Assembly (NCBI RefSeq): GCF_031119335.1
Contig: NZ_JAVHXT010000017.1
Coordinates: 45,392 to 109,391, forward strand
Source: Pedobacter sp.
Lineage (GTDB): Bacteria; Bacteroidota; Bacteroidia; Sphingobacteriales; Sphingobacteriaceae
Direction of reading: 5' to 3'
Length of the DNA: 64,000 nucleotides
The translations under genes were made by a program, and so were the position numbers. The notes beneath the pieces are model-generated. The model was not told where the DNA came from. It saw nothing but the letters and a program-made list of their open reading frames with translations, and made no database searches. Positions 56,094-63,775 of the stretch are shown here, in pieces; within the stretch, counting starts at the first letter, position 1, and each line of letters opens with the position of its first letter.

Positions 56094-57173
56094 TTACAAT
56101 TTATCATTTGCGTTAACGCAGTTCAAATCTTCGAAAGCTACTTTTAAACGAGCAACAAACGCTTCTTCCGATTTACGCAACCACACACGTGGATCGTAGA
56201 ATTTCTTGTTAGGTTTATCTTCGCCATCAGGGTTACCAATCTGACCTTGCAAATAAGCTTCGTTCTTTTTGTAGAAGCCTAAAATACCATCCCAAAAAGC
56301 CCATTGCAAATCTGTGTCGATGTTCATTTTAATTGCTCCGTAAGAAATTGCCTCTCTAATTTCTTCTTGCGAAGAACCAGAACCACCGTGGAATACAAAG
56401 TTAATTGGCTTCTCAGCAGTTAAGCTATATTTCTCTTTGATAAAATCTTGAGAATTTTTTAAAATGATTGGTTGTAATTTCACATTACCTGGCTTATATA
56501 CGCCATGTACGTTACCAAAAGCTGCCGCAACCGTAAACTGGTCGCTTACTTTGCTCAGTTCTTCGTAAGCGTAAGCAACTTCACTTGGTTGCGTATATAA
56601 TTTAGAGCTATCTACATCGCTGTTATCCACACCATCTTCTTCACCACCAGTTACACCTAACTCAATCTCTATAGTCATACCTAGTTTTTTCATGCGCTCT
56701 AGGTATTTGGCAGAAATTTCGATGTTTTCTTCAATTGGCTCTTCAGAAAGATCCAACATGTGCGATGAGAACAAAGGTTTACCAGTTTCGGCAAAGAATT
56801 TTTCACCGTGGTCTAACAAGCCATCAATCCAAGGTAACAACTTTTTAGCAGCGTGGTCAGTGTGCAAAATAACCGCAACACCGTAATGCTCTGCCAATAA
56901 ATGCACATGCTTAGCAGCAGAAACAGCGCCTAAAACACAAGCTTGTAGATTGTCGTTATTTAAGGTTTTGCCAGCATAAAACTGTGCACCACCGTTAGAC
57001 AATTGGATAATTACCGGCGAATTTACCGCCTTCGCAGTTTCCATTACCGCATTAATCGTATTGGTTCCTGTTACGTTTACTGCTGGAAGTGCAAATTGAT
57101 GTTTTTTGGCCTGCTCAAACAATTCTTGAACTGCAGTCCCGTGGATTACGCCTTTGTAGCCTTTTAAACTCAT
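56094..57173 (-). CDS. fba: Class II fructose-bisphosphate aldolase
   Basis: A 359-residue zinc-dependent aldolase of glycolysis and gluconeogenesis, splitting fructose-1,6-bisphosphate into DHAP and glyceraldehyde-3-phosphate. ALPAVNVTGTNTINAVMETA, VILHTDHAAKKLLPWIDGL (zinc His and catalytic Asp), ELGVTGGEEDG, FHGGSGSSQEEI and IKMNIDTDLQWAFW are in the order of class IIA. The length is normal. A strong terminator follows; the upstream gap is all repeat. Confidence 0.97.
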   Translation of the reverse strand: MSLKGYKGVIHGTAVQELFEQAKKHQFALPAVNVTGTNTINAVMETAKAVNSPVIIQLSNGGAQFYAGKTLNNDNLQACVLGAVSAAKHVHLLAEHYGVAVILHTDHAAKKLLPWIDGLLDHGEKFFAETGKPLFSSHMLDLSEEPIEENIEISAKYLERMKKLGMTIEIELGVTGGEEDGVDNSDVDSSKLYTQPSEVAYAYEELSKVSDQFTVAAAFGNVHGVYKPGNVKLQPIILKNSQDFIKEKYSLTAEKPINFVFHGGSGSSQEEIREAISYGAIKMNIDTDLQWAFWDGILGFYKKNEAYLQGQIGNPDGEDKPNKKFYDPRVWLRKSEEAFVARLKVAFEDLNCVNANDKL

Positions 57174-57340
57174 TTTATATTTAGTTTTATTATTGTTTCG
57201 AAGTTAGGAAAATTAATCTAACAACTAATGTTCGTTCACAAATGTAATTAAATTTTACTTATTGTCAATTATACACTAAGGCTTGTTTTCTGGTTAATCG
57301 TTTTAATTGGTTATTTGGCTAATTGTGTTTCCCGAAGTAT
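57174..57340. other. Upstream region of fba, no gene
   Basis: AT-rich and without an ORF. It holds GGTTAATCG and TTGGTTATTTGG words of the repeat family at 25968-26073 near 57290-57320. Promoter for fba presumably lies close to its ATG; I see no exact TAnnTTTG element. Confidence 0.4.
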
Positions 57341-57488
57341 CCTATCGTGTGGACACAAATATTAGCAAATGCCATTTTTCCTCCCCCTGCCCCCTCTTAG
57401 AGGGGGATATGCAAAATGCTTAAGCGCTATGTGTCCCCCTTTGGAGGGGGATTCAAGGGGGAGGAATGAGATGTGTCCACACGATAGG
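57341..57488. repeat. Nested palindromic repeat (TGTGGACACA / CCTCCCCC family), copy 2
   Basis: Outer arms CCTATCGTGTGGACACA (57341-57357) and TGTGTCCACACGATAGG (57472-57488) pair perfectly; flanking CCCGAAGTAT and AGTATCGGG extend it. The inside repeats CCTCCCCCTGCCCCCTC, GAGGGGG and GGGGGAGG twice. The first copy is at 3917-4018. Confidence 0.85.
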
Positions 57489-57589
57489 AAGTATCGGGAT
57501 TTCGCATTGCTCAACATTTGTTAATTGGTTCATTAGTTGGTTGCTTGTTCATTGAGATTTGATTTTTGATAATTTATTTTTGAAAAGCA

Positions 57590-57870
57590 ATTGCCGTTTT
57601 CCAAACGTTCCGCTAGTCCCGCTTTCCGTTGCAATCTTTTTGTTGCAATTGCCACTCAACTTTGTCATGCTGAGCTTGTCGAAGCATCTGCTTATTATAA
57701 ACAACCCTTCGACAAGCTCAGGGTGACACCAACAAAAAGTATTTTCACTGCAATCGGGTTTGGAGAACTTCAACCTGTGCACAACATTTGCATTTTAAAC
57801 CCGACAGTAGCGAACACGTATCCCGATTTTTCATCGGGAGAAGTAAAGCGGATGGCGGGGCTGAACTTAA
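57590..57870. repeat. Composite long intergenic repeat, third copy, with nested palindrome
   Basis: Shares CCCGCTTTCCG, TTTGCATTTTAAACCCGA, CCCGATTTTTCATCGGG and GGCGGGGCT words with 49278-49441. Inside lies a separate palindrome at 57671-57684 and 57707-57720 (TGAGCTTGTCGAAG / CTTCGACAAGCTCA), as if one repeat inserted into the other. A 108-residue ORF at 57591-57917 is repeat-borne. Confidence 0.75.
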
Positions 57871-58005
57871 ATAGGAGTACTATACTATCTTTTCAAATAA
57901 CAATAATGAAACTGTAAATTAAAAACTGGTGTTTATTAACTGAAAACTGCGTTTTGCGTTAATTTTTTTTTTCGTTTCTTTGTAATCGCATTTTAAAAAA
58001 TACAC

Positions 58006-58851
58006 ATGTCTTGGTTTAAAAGAGAGAATAAAGGGATTAGCACTAGTACAGACGAGAAGAAAGAGGCGCCAGATGGCTTATGGAACAAGTGTCCGAGCTG
58101 CAAGAAAGCCCTTCACAGTGCCGACCTTCAAGAAAGCAAGTGGGTTTGTCAATACTGCAGTTACCACCTACGCGTAGGTTCTAAAGAATATTTCAACGTA
58201 CTTTTTGATAATAATGAGTTTACAGAGCTAGATGCCAATTTAACTTCTGGCGATCCGTTAAGTTTTGTAGATAGCAAACCTTACACTGATAGGATTGTAG
58301 AAACCACCAAAAAAACGGGCTTAAAAGATGCTATCCGTGCTGCTTATGGCAAAATAGATGGTGAAGATATCGTAATTGCTTGTATGGACTTCAATTTCAT
58401 TGGTGGTTCTATGGGCTCTGTAGTGGGCGAAAAAATCGCTCGTTCTATTGACTACAGCTTGAAAAAGAAAATTCCTTTCTTGATGATTTCTAAATCTGGT
58501 GGCGCACGTATGATGGAGGCTGCATTTTCATTAATGCAAATGGCTAAAACATCGGCAAAACTGGCTTTGTTAAGTCAGGCAAAAATTCCTTACATTTCGT
58601 TATTAACCGACCCAACCACAGGTGGTGTAACAGCTTCTTATGCCATGTTGGGCGATATCAATATTGCAGAACCAGGAGCATTAATCGGTTTCGCTGGTCC
58701 TCGTGTAATTAAAGAAACGATTAAAAAAGATTTGCCGAAAGGTTTCCAAACTTCAGAATTTGTTTTGGAGCACGGTTTCCTAGATTTTATTGTAGATCGT
58801 AGAGAAATGAAAGCTAAATTGGCTACTTTCTTGAAAATGATGAAGAAATAG
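58006..58851 (+). CDS. accD: Acetyl-CoA carboxylase carboxyltransferase, beta subunit
   Basis: A 281-residue AccD, half of the carboxyltransferase that makes malonyl-CoA for fatty acid synthesis. A four-Cys zinc ribbon opens it (CPSC, 15 residues, CQYC). The crotonase-type core has FIGGSMGSVVGEKIARS, SKSGGARMMEA and LLTDPTTGGVTASYAMLGD; IGFAGPRVIKETI binds the CoA partner AccA. AccA is not in the window. A strong terminator lies 40 bp past the stop, so accD is probably monocistronic. Confidence 0.97.
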   Translation: MSWFKRENKGISTSTDEKKEAPDGLWNKCPSCKKALHSADLQESKWVCQYCSYHLRVGSKEYFNVLFDNNEFTELDANLTSGDPLSFVDSKPYTDRIVETTKKTGLKDAIRAAYGKIDGEDIVIACMDFNFIGGSMGSVVGEKIARSIDYSLKKKIPFLMISKSGGARMMEAAFSLMQMAKTSAKLALLSQAKIPYISLLTDPTTGGVTASYAMLGDINIAEPGALIGFAGPRVIKETIKKDLPKGFQTSEFVLEHGFLDFIVDRREMKAKLATFLKMMKK

Positions 58852-58891
58852 AGTTAATTGTTCGATTGTTGAACTGTTTAACTGATAAAGG

Positions 58892-58932
58892 AAAGCAGGG
58901 TTGTACATATGAAATGCCGGCCCTGCTTTTTT
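58892..58932 (+). terminator. Rho-independent terminator of accD
   Basis: AAAGCAGGG (58892-58900) and CCCTGCTTT (58921-58929) pair perfectly around a 20-nt loop, followed by TTTT. Confidence 0.75.
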
Positions 58933-58998
58933 GGTTTAAGGTCTACTTCCCCATTCTCATTTTCCGAGCAAATATTTATATTTACCGTAGAGCAGTTG

Positions 58999-59030
58999 CG
59001 CCAATCCTACCATTTTAGGCGGGATTGGCG
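58999..59030. repeat. Hairpin CGCCAATCC / GGATTGGCG upstream of the cassette
   Basis: 9-bp perfect arms (58999-59007, 59022-59030) around 14 nt, with TTGCGC and GCGCAA as partly overlapping outer arms at 58996-59001 and 59041-59046. It lies 25 bp before the left cassette core and could be part of the site the cassette entered. Confidence 0.6.
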
Positions 59031-59090
59031 TAATATAATTGCGCAAATACACTAGTTAGTGGCAATTTAAAGACAACCTTCACGAATAAA

Positions 59091-59768
59091 ATGAACGCAA
59101 GCGAATTCAAAAAGCTTTCAACAAAATTTTTGGCTCCACGACTTAGGGAAAAAGGATGGAAAGGAAGCGGTTTTAATTTTTATAGAACTACCGAAAATAA
59201 CATTATACAAATTTTGGGTATTCAAGGTTCGTGGTATGGAGGCTTAGTTTGTTGTGAGACAGCCATTCACTTTGACTTTATTCCTGATTTAGCAGGTAAA
59301 ACTGACCCAAGTAAAGTTTCTTATGCAAGTTGCTTGGTTAGACAAAGACTTAGCCCAAAAGGAGAAGGAGATTATCACTGGACATTCCGAGACAATGAAG
59401 ATGACAATATCAAATCTTTAAATCAAATATTTGAAGCGTTAGAAAAATTTGGAGAAAAATTCTATCAAGACTTCAATAATTTTCCTACCCCATTTGACAG
59501 AATAAAACCTAATGATTTTTTGACTAGCAAGAGAGTTGTTCTTTTAGACAAATACTACGTTTATAGTGAGTTCAATTTTATTTGGTTACTAAAAGAGATA
59601 AACTTAAAAATTAATAGACCAGAAATTGCTAAAGAGTTTTCTGAAATAGGAATTGACAAAGCTTCAACTTACTACAATAAACTAATTGACGAAACGAAAA
59701 GTAAAAAGCAAAAAGAATTGACGAAAGTATTTTTAGACAACTTAACTAATCAATTAAAAATAGAATAA
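59091..59768 (+). CDS. DUF4304-domain protein, cassette-borne
   Basis: A 225-residue cytoplasmic protein that I place in DUF4304: MNASEFKKLSTKFLAPRLRE, then KGWKGSGFNFYRTTENNII, GIQGSWYGGLVCCETAIHF and a WTFRDNEDDNIKSLNQIFEA segment. DUF4304 proteins are of unknown function and often occur in polyimmunity or mobile regions. Only 26 bp separate the left cassette core from the ATG, and the stop codon is 2 bp before the right element. There is no promoter-like TAnnTTTG inside, so it may rely on outside transcription, but the accD terminator stands between. Confidence 0.82.
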   Translation: MNASEFKKLSTKFLAPRLREKGWKGSGFNFYRTTENNIIQILGIQGSWYGGLVCCETAIHFDFIPDLAGKTDPSKVSYASCLVRQRLSPKGEGDYHWTFRDNEDDNIKSLNQIFEALEKFGEKFYQDFNNFPTPFDRIKPNDFLTSKRVVLLDKYYVYSEFNFIWLLKEINLKINRPEIAKEFSEIGIDKASTYYNKLIDETKSKKQKELTKVFLDNLTNQLKIE

Positions 59769-59770
59769 AC

Positions 59771-59909
59771 TGCCACTAACACGGGTTTTGCGTCAGGCGG
59801 GCTGACGTGCAAACTTGGAGTTTTGTGCTTCTAATAAACTTTGGCAATAAATTGAAGCTTTGTGCTCCGAAACCCGCCCGAACGCAAAGCCCGAAACCGT
59901 TAGCAGCCA
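59771..59909. repeat. attC-like imperfect hairpin
   Basis: About 139 bp. The left arm TGCCACTAAC-ACGGGTTTTGCG-TCAGGCGGG pairs with the right arm CCCGCC-CGAACGCAAAGCCCG-AAACC-GTTAGCAGCCA, with an extra GGTTT-like bulge on one side only. Inside, GGAG/CTCC and GCTTC/GAAGC (59827-59831 with 59854-59858) pair again. Long folded arms with unequal bulges and a loop are the hallmark of attC sites; here length and layout fit a large one. Confidence 0.65.
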
Positions 59910-60026
59910 TTATATGACGAAAATTCAGTAATGCCAAGAGAGTGGGGCTGAACGGCTTTGAATACACATTGCACCATAATTTCCGAGCTAAGTAATCTCT
60001 AAATCCTCTCAAAGACGAAAAAACCA

Positions 60027-60060
60027 AAACGCCCTTAGATTTTGCAATCTAAGGGCGTTT
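60027..60060 (-). terminator. Rho-independent terminator of ychF
   Basis: 15-bp perfect arms AAACGCCCTTAGATT and AATCTAAGGGCGTTT around TTGC; on the minus strand a TTTTTT run follows after TGG. 32 bp past the ychF stop codon. Confidence 0.9.
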
Positions 60061-60092
60061 CTATCAAAGTCCCCATTTAGGGATTTAGGGGG

Positions 60093-61187
60093 TTACACAT
60101 TAAATCTAAAGTGCATGATATCACCATCTTCTACCACATAAGCTTTACCTTCTACACCTAATTTACCAGCTTCTTTACATGCATTTTCAGAACCTAAGGT
60201 TACAAAATCATTGTATTTAATTACCTCTGCACGGATAAAACCTTTCTCAAAATCGGTGTGGATCACACCTGCAGCTTGCGGAGCAGTGAAACCCTTGGTA
60301 ATGGTCCAGGCTCTTACTTCTTGTACACCAGCAGTGAAATAAGTATATAAATCTAACAAACGATATGCAGCTCTAATCAGCTTTGCTACACCAGATTCAT
60401 CTAAGCCTAAATCTTGCAAAAAGATCTGGCGTTCTTCGTAATCTTCCAATTCAGCAATTTCCGATTCGATTTTAGCAGAGATAATCAACACCTCGGCATT
60501 TTCGTTAGCTACCGCGGCTTTAACTTTCTCTACATAAGCATTTCCAGTTACTACCGATGCCTCATCTACGTTACAAACGTACATTACTGGTTTTTGGGTT
60601 AACAAACCTAATCCACCAATAAATTCAAAATCTTCTACAGATAAGTTTGCAGAACGAACAGAATTACCAGTTTCTAAATGGTCTTTCACTACCGACAAGA
60701 TATCGAATTCTTTCTTCGCATCTTTATCGTTTTTAGCTTGCTTTTCTATCTTTTGGATACGCTTGCTTACCGTATCTAAATCTTTTAATTGTAACTCGGT
60801 ATCAATAATTTCCTTATCACGAATTGGATCTACAGAACCATCAACGTGAATGATATTTCCATCATCAAAGCAACGTAAAACGTGAATAATAGCATTAGTA
60901 GCTCTGATATTTCCCAAAAACTGGTTACCCAAGCCCTCTCCTTTCGAAGCACCTTTTACCAGACCTGCGATATCAACAATTTCGATCGTATTAGGAACTA
61001 CACGTTGTGGTTTTACCAGTTCTGTTAGTTTGTTTAAACGCTCGTCTGGAACGGTAATTACGCCCACATTTGGTTCTATTGTACAGAAAGGGAAGTTAGC
61101 AGATTGCGCCTTTGCGTTAGATAAACAGTTAAATAAAGTCGATTTACCTACGTTTGGTAAGCCTACTATACCACATTGTAATGCCAT
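60093..61187 (-). CDS. ychF: Redox-regulated OBG-family ATPase YchF
   Basis: A 364-residue YchF, an OBG-family P-loop NTPase that prefers ATP and binds ribosomes, with a role in stress adaptation. The P-loop is GLPNVGKSTLFN, then IVDIAGLVKGASKGEGLGNQ (switch/G3) and an N-x-x-E-type specificity motif in CNVDE; the TGS domain ends the protein (RAWTITKGFTAPQAAGVIH, EGKAYVVEDGDIMHF). The ATG is preceded by a long minus-strand leader with TATCTTTG near 61249-61256. A strong terminator follows. Confidence 0.97.
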   Translation of the reverse strand: MALQCGIVGLPNVGKSTLFNCLSNAKAQSANFPFCTIEPNVGVITVPDERLNKLTELVKPQRVVPNTIEIVDIAGLVKGASKGEGLGNQFLGNIRATNAIIHVLRCFDDGNIIHVDGSVDPIRDKEIIDTELQLKDLDTVSKRIQKIEKQAKNDKDAKKEFDILSVVKDHLETGNSVRSANLSVEDFEFIGGLGLLTQKPVMYVCNVDEASVVTGNAYVEKVKAAVANENAEVLIISAKIESEIAELEDYEERQIFLQDLGLDESGVAKLIRAAYRLLDLYTYFTAGVQEVRAWTITKGFTAPQAAGVIHTDFEKGFIRAEVIKYNDFVTLGSENACKEAGKLGVEGKAYVVEDGDIMHFRFNV

Positions 61188-61521
61188 TATATTTTACGAT
61201 TTTAGATTTACGATTTCAGATTGTTCTTAGCAATCCAAAATCAAGGCGCAAAGATAAGTAATTGTTTTATTGTTTTATTGCCTGATTATTTTATTGTTGT
61301 AACATTGAAATTTGCCCGGTTCAAATGTTATCACGAACTCGAATGGTCATTTTCCAAAAAACCTTCCAACCTTAATTAGAAAAGCAAAACCCCACTTACA
61401 ATTAAAGCCAGCCCTTCTTTCCGCTAAATCCCCCGATGAAGAATCGGGGGTATACCGCTCCAATAAGGTTTATTTTACAGAAAGCATTACAACTATCTAC
61501 TTTTCAGCCTGCAAACGTATC
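61188..61521. other. Upstream region of ychF, no gene
   Basis: AT-rich. TTTAGATTTACGATTTCAGATTG, repeated TTGTTTTATTG words (61260-61300) and degraded GCTTTCCGCTAAATCCCC text with a CCCCCGATgaagAATCGGGGG hairpin (61429-61449) are seen. Small ORFs here run through repeat. Nothing supports a gene. Confidence 0.5.
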
Positions 61522-61595
61522 AATAATGTCACCCCTTCGGGGTTGTTCTTACAAATTTTCTGTTTGCTATAATAATATCACCACTTCGTGGTTTA
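61522..61595. repeat. Two 25-bp direct repeats with paired stem changes
   Basis: AATAATGTC-ACCCC-TTC-GGGGT (61522-61546) and AATAATATC-ACCAC-TTC-GTGGT (61571-61595). The stem differs at one base pair in a compensating way (C-G to A-T), so the hairpin is kept in both copies. Confidence 0.8.
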
Positions 61596-61636
61596 ATAAA
61601 TTTAAAACGTATTATTGATTCCAACCCTCAAACCCT

Positions 61637-61665
61637 CCAACCTTCCAACCTTCCAACCTTCCAAC
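61637..61665. repeat. Tandem repeat (CCAACCTT)3.6
   Basis: Three full 8-bp units and a partial one, in a longer C/A/T-rich tract from about 61620. It is 43 bp before the DUF5362-like gene and could vary in number by slippage. Confidence 0.85.
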
Positions 61666-61707
61666 TCTAAAAATAAATCCCTAGCTTAGCACCTAGAATA
61701 CAAAGCA

Positions 61708-62175
61708 ATGGAAGATCAAGAGCAGTTTCAAGACCTAGAAAATCAAAAACACCCTCAGCTAATCGTAACAGAAGACATGCGTAGTTATATCTACGATATG
61801 GCCAAATGGGCAAATTTCTTAGGTATTGTAGGCTTTGTAATTTCGGCTTTTTTGCTGCTAGCAGCATTAACCGTTGGTCCAACCATTAATGCCAACCCCG
61901 AAATGGGAAAAATGCTTGGTCAATTAGGAGCAATGGATGGCACTACTATTTCCATTGTATTTTTATTCTATGGTTTACTGATCTTCTATCCTAGCCTTTT
62001 GATGGTTCGCTACGCAATGAAAGCCAAACAAGGTGTATTGTACGGCGAACAAGAAAATCTGAACGAAGCGATGAACAGGTTAAAATCGCTTTTTAAGTAC
62101 TTTGGTGTTTTAGCAATTGTATTTATCGGGCTTTATGTGGTTACGTTATTTTCGGCAGTTTTAGGTGGAATTTAG
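61708..62175 (+). CDS. Small membrane protein (DUF5362-like)
   Basis: A 155-residue inner-membrane protein with three clear helices: FLGIVGFVISAFLLLAALTV, IVFLFYGLLIFYPSLLMV and VLAIVFIGLYVVTLFSAVLG. The cytosolic N terminus has YIYDMAKWANFLGIVG, the mark I associate with DUF5362. Function unknown. It is convergent with the beta-lactamase-like gene (3 bp between the stop codons), with no terminator between. Confidence 0.78.
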   Translation: MEDQEQFQDLENQKHPQLIVTEDMRSYIYDMAKWANFLGIVGFVISAFLLLAALTVGPTINANPEMGKMLGQLGAMDGTTISIVFLFYGLLIFYPSLLMVRYAMKAKQGVLYGEQENLNEAMNRLKSLFKYFGVLAIVFIGLYVVTLFSAVLGGI

Positions 62176-62178
62176 ATC

Positions 62179-63093
62179 TTAGTGGTACTTTTCCATACCT
62201 TTTGCTGGCTCCCAGTTACTTTTTGGCTCAAAATAGTTCCAAAGCATTTTACTCAATTTGCGTACTAACACTTCACCTTCATTATCGTATTGCCATCTGG
62301 TATCTTTTTGATTTTTTGTGGTGATGCAGAAAATGTAATCGCCGTGTGGTGCATTTACTAAAACTACCTCAGAACGAGAAGCGTTAACTGCACCCGATTT
62401 AGATGCTACTTGTACATAAGGTGGAATTTCAGACAGCGCTTCATTATCAAAATAAATGCGGATCAGGTTTCTGTAAATACGTTCTGATGCCGCCGGGCTA
62501 ATCATTTTACCATCTCTAATTAAAGTTAGCAAAGTTGCCATTTCTCTTGGCGTTGTTTGGCCCCAACCATATTTACGCTGGTTAGCTTGGCGATCTGGGG
62601 TTCTAGAATTCACACGAGTATGCTGAAGACCGTACTGCTCCATCAGTTTATTAATAGCTACACCAGTTCCTGCTAAACTTTGGCACCATAAACTTGCCGT
62701 ATTATCACTGGTAGTGATCATCAGCATCAACACCTTAGCTAACCAAATCTTTTCACCGTTTTTAAACGAACCCAGAATATCCTCGCCAGCATAAAGCAAA
62801 CTGTCTTTGTAGGTTAATTGTGCTTTATAATCCAATTCTCCTTTCTCAATTTTATCGAAAATTCCACAGGTAATAGGCACTTTGATCATGCTGGCAGTCG
62901 GGAAAATGGTATCAGCGTTTAGCGCAGCTATTTTTCCGGTTTTTAAGGATTTTACATAAATCCCAACATCACCATTAAAACCTTGGGCCAAATCGGCAAT
63001 CATTTTAGTAAGCTTGGTATCTATTTTTTCTGTTTGAGCAAAAGCTGTGAAGGATATTAAACAGGCTACAAAAAATACGGATAACTGTTTCAT
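62179..63093 (-). CDS. Class A beta-lactamase-fold serine hydrolase
   Basis: A 304-residue exported protein with signal peptide MKQLSVFFVACLISFTAFA. The serine beta-lactamase motifs are SMIK (Ser68-Lys71), SDN (129-131) and KSG (232-234). The omega loop of class A enzymes should carry a Glu about 35 residues after SDN, but here the segment (VNSRTPDRQANQRKYGWGQ) has none. Without it deacylation should be slow, so this could be a peptidase or penicillin-binding protein-like enzyme and not a resistance gene. ATG 63093 gives the signal peptide; the longer frame runs into a repeat. Confidence 0.88.
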   Translation of the reverse strand: MKQLSVFFVACLISFTAFAQTEKIDTKLTKMIADLAQGFNGDVGIYVKSLKTGKIAALNADTIFPTASMIKVPITCGIFDKIEKGELDYKAQLTYKDSLLYAGEDILGSFKNGEKIWLAKVLMLMITTSDNTASLWCQSLAGTGVAINKLMEQYGLQHTRVNSRTPDRQANQRKYGWGQTTPREMATLLTLIRDGKMISPAASERIYRNLIRIYFDNEALSEIPPYVQVASKSGAVNASRSEVVLVNAPHGDYIFCITTKNQKDTRWQYDNEGEVLVRKLSKMLWNYFEPKSNWEPAKGMEKYH

Positions 63094-63113
63094 AATTTTT
63101 GGGAGTTTTCTTT

Positions 63114-63203
63114 GCCACAGATGCACAGATGAATTTATTTATATTTTAAAATAGGAATAAATTAATCAAAAAAATCAACGTTCTAAATCCGTACATCTGT
63201 GGC
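63114..63203. repeat. GCCACAGATGCACAGAT inverted repeat, copy 3
   Basis: Left arm 63114-63130; right arm CGTACATCTGTGGC at 63190-63203, with one change, around a 59-nt loop. It overlaps the rejected 5' extension of the beta-lactamase-like gene. Confidence 0.75.
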
Positions 63204-63226
63204 TAAAAATTTGGCGATTTGTTTAA

Positions 63227-63256
63227 ACAAAAAATCCCTCCCAAATGGGAAGGATT
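63227..63256 (-). terminator. Rho-independent terminator of DUF3276
   Basis: Minus strand: AATCCTTCCCA and TGGGAGGGATT pair with one wobble around a 2-nt loop, then TTTTTTG. 19 bp past the DUF3276 stop codon. Confidence 0.8.
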
Positions 63257-63275
63257 ATATTTTTATCGAGTAATT

Positions 63276-63599
63276 TTAGAATGAAAAATCGTCATCAGCT
63301 TTTGCTGCGTATTCTGGGTTTTCAGAGAACTCGTAGCGTTTTTCTACAACTTCTTGGCGAGATTTGATATAATCTACTGTTTCTGTTAACCCCTCTGTAA
63401 ATTTCTCGAAATCTTCTTTGTACAAGAAAATTTTGTGCTTTACAAAAACGCCATCTTCTAATCTTTTCTTACTCTCGGTTAACGTAAGGTAATAGTCACC
63501 TGAACGTGTAGCTTTTACATCAAAAAAATAAGTACGTTTACCCGCTCTTACTTTCTTCGAAAAAACCTCTTCTCTCTCTTTGTTGTCGAAATCTCCCAT
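63276..63599 (-). CDS. DUF3276 / PUR-alpha-like nucleic-acid-binding protein
   Basis: A 107-residue PUR-repeat protein of the DUF3276 family, found across Bacteroidota and spirochaetes (relatives bind single-stranded DNA or RNA). VFSKKVRAGKRTYFFDVKAT, SGDYYLTLTESKK, FVKHKIFLYKEDFEKF and VDYIKSRQE are the signature. ATG 63599 gives the MGDFDNKEREEV start; 21 extra upstream codons lie in non-conserved sequence. The acidic tail is ADDDFSF. It probably folds as a PUR dimer and acts post-transcriptionally or in DNA metabolism; the target is unknown. Confidence 0.93.
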   Translation of the reverse strand: MGDFDNKEREEVFSKKVRAGKRTYFFDVKATRSGDYYLTLTESKKRLEDGVFVKHKIFLYKEDFEKFTEGLTETVDYIKSRQEVVEKRYEFSENPEYAAKADDDFSF

Positions 63600-63775
63600 T
63601 TTATTATTGTGTGTAGTGGTTTTGGTTGGGGTAAATATAATGTAATAATTCCCAACTTTCAAAATAGAAATGACAGTAAATGTTGATTTATTTTGATATT
63701 TTATAAGAAACTGTTTAAAAATTGGCTAATATAACAGGCTGAGGTTGGTGAAGACATCAAATTCTAGCTAGAACT

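Larger units (their letters stand above)
59055..59909. mobile_element. Putative single-gene cassette with attC-like end
   Basis: The left boundary GTTAGTGGCA (59055-59064) and the start of the right element TGCCACTAAC (59771-59780) are perfect reverse complements. The right element then folds back on itself and ends in GTTAGCAGCCA (59899-59909), a second core. If cut at G^TTAG on both sides and closed to a circle, the cassette would rebuild a perfect 10-bp core pair, as in integron cassettes. The DUF4304 gene occupies almost all of the inside. The cores do not match GTTRRRY exactly and no integrase is seen, so the enzyme is unknown. Confidence 0.6.

Noticed and set aside
57591..57917. A 108-residue plus-strand ORF upstream of accD
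   Set aside because: It is made of repeat words including a nested palindrome; the frame is open by composition and has no gene-like start.
59776..60027. An 83-residue minus-strand ORF within the attC-like hairpin and the ychF terminator region
   Set aside because: The frame comes from the inverted repeat itself; no start signal and no family.
61312..61618. Plus-strand ORFs of 60 and 86 residues downstream of the ychF start
   Set aside because: They cover the CCCCCGAT hairpin and the paired-change direct repeats; no conserved protein pattern.
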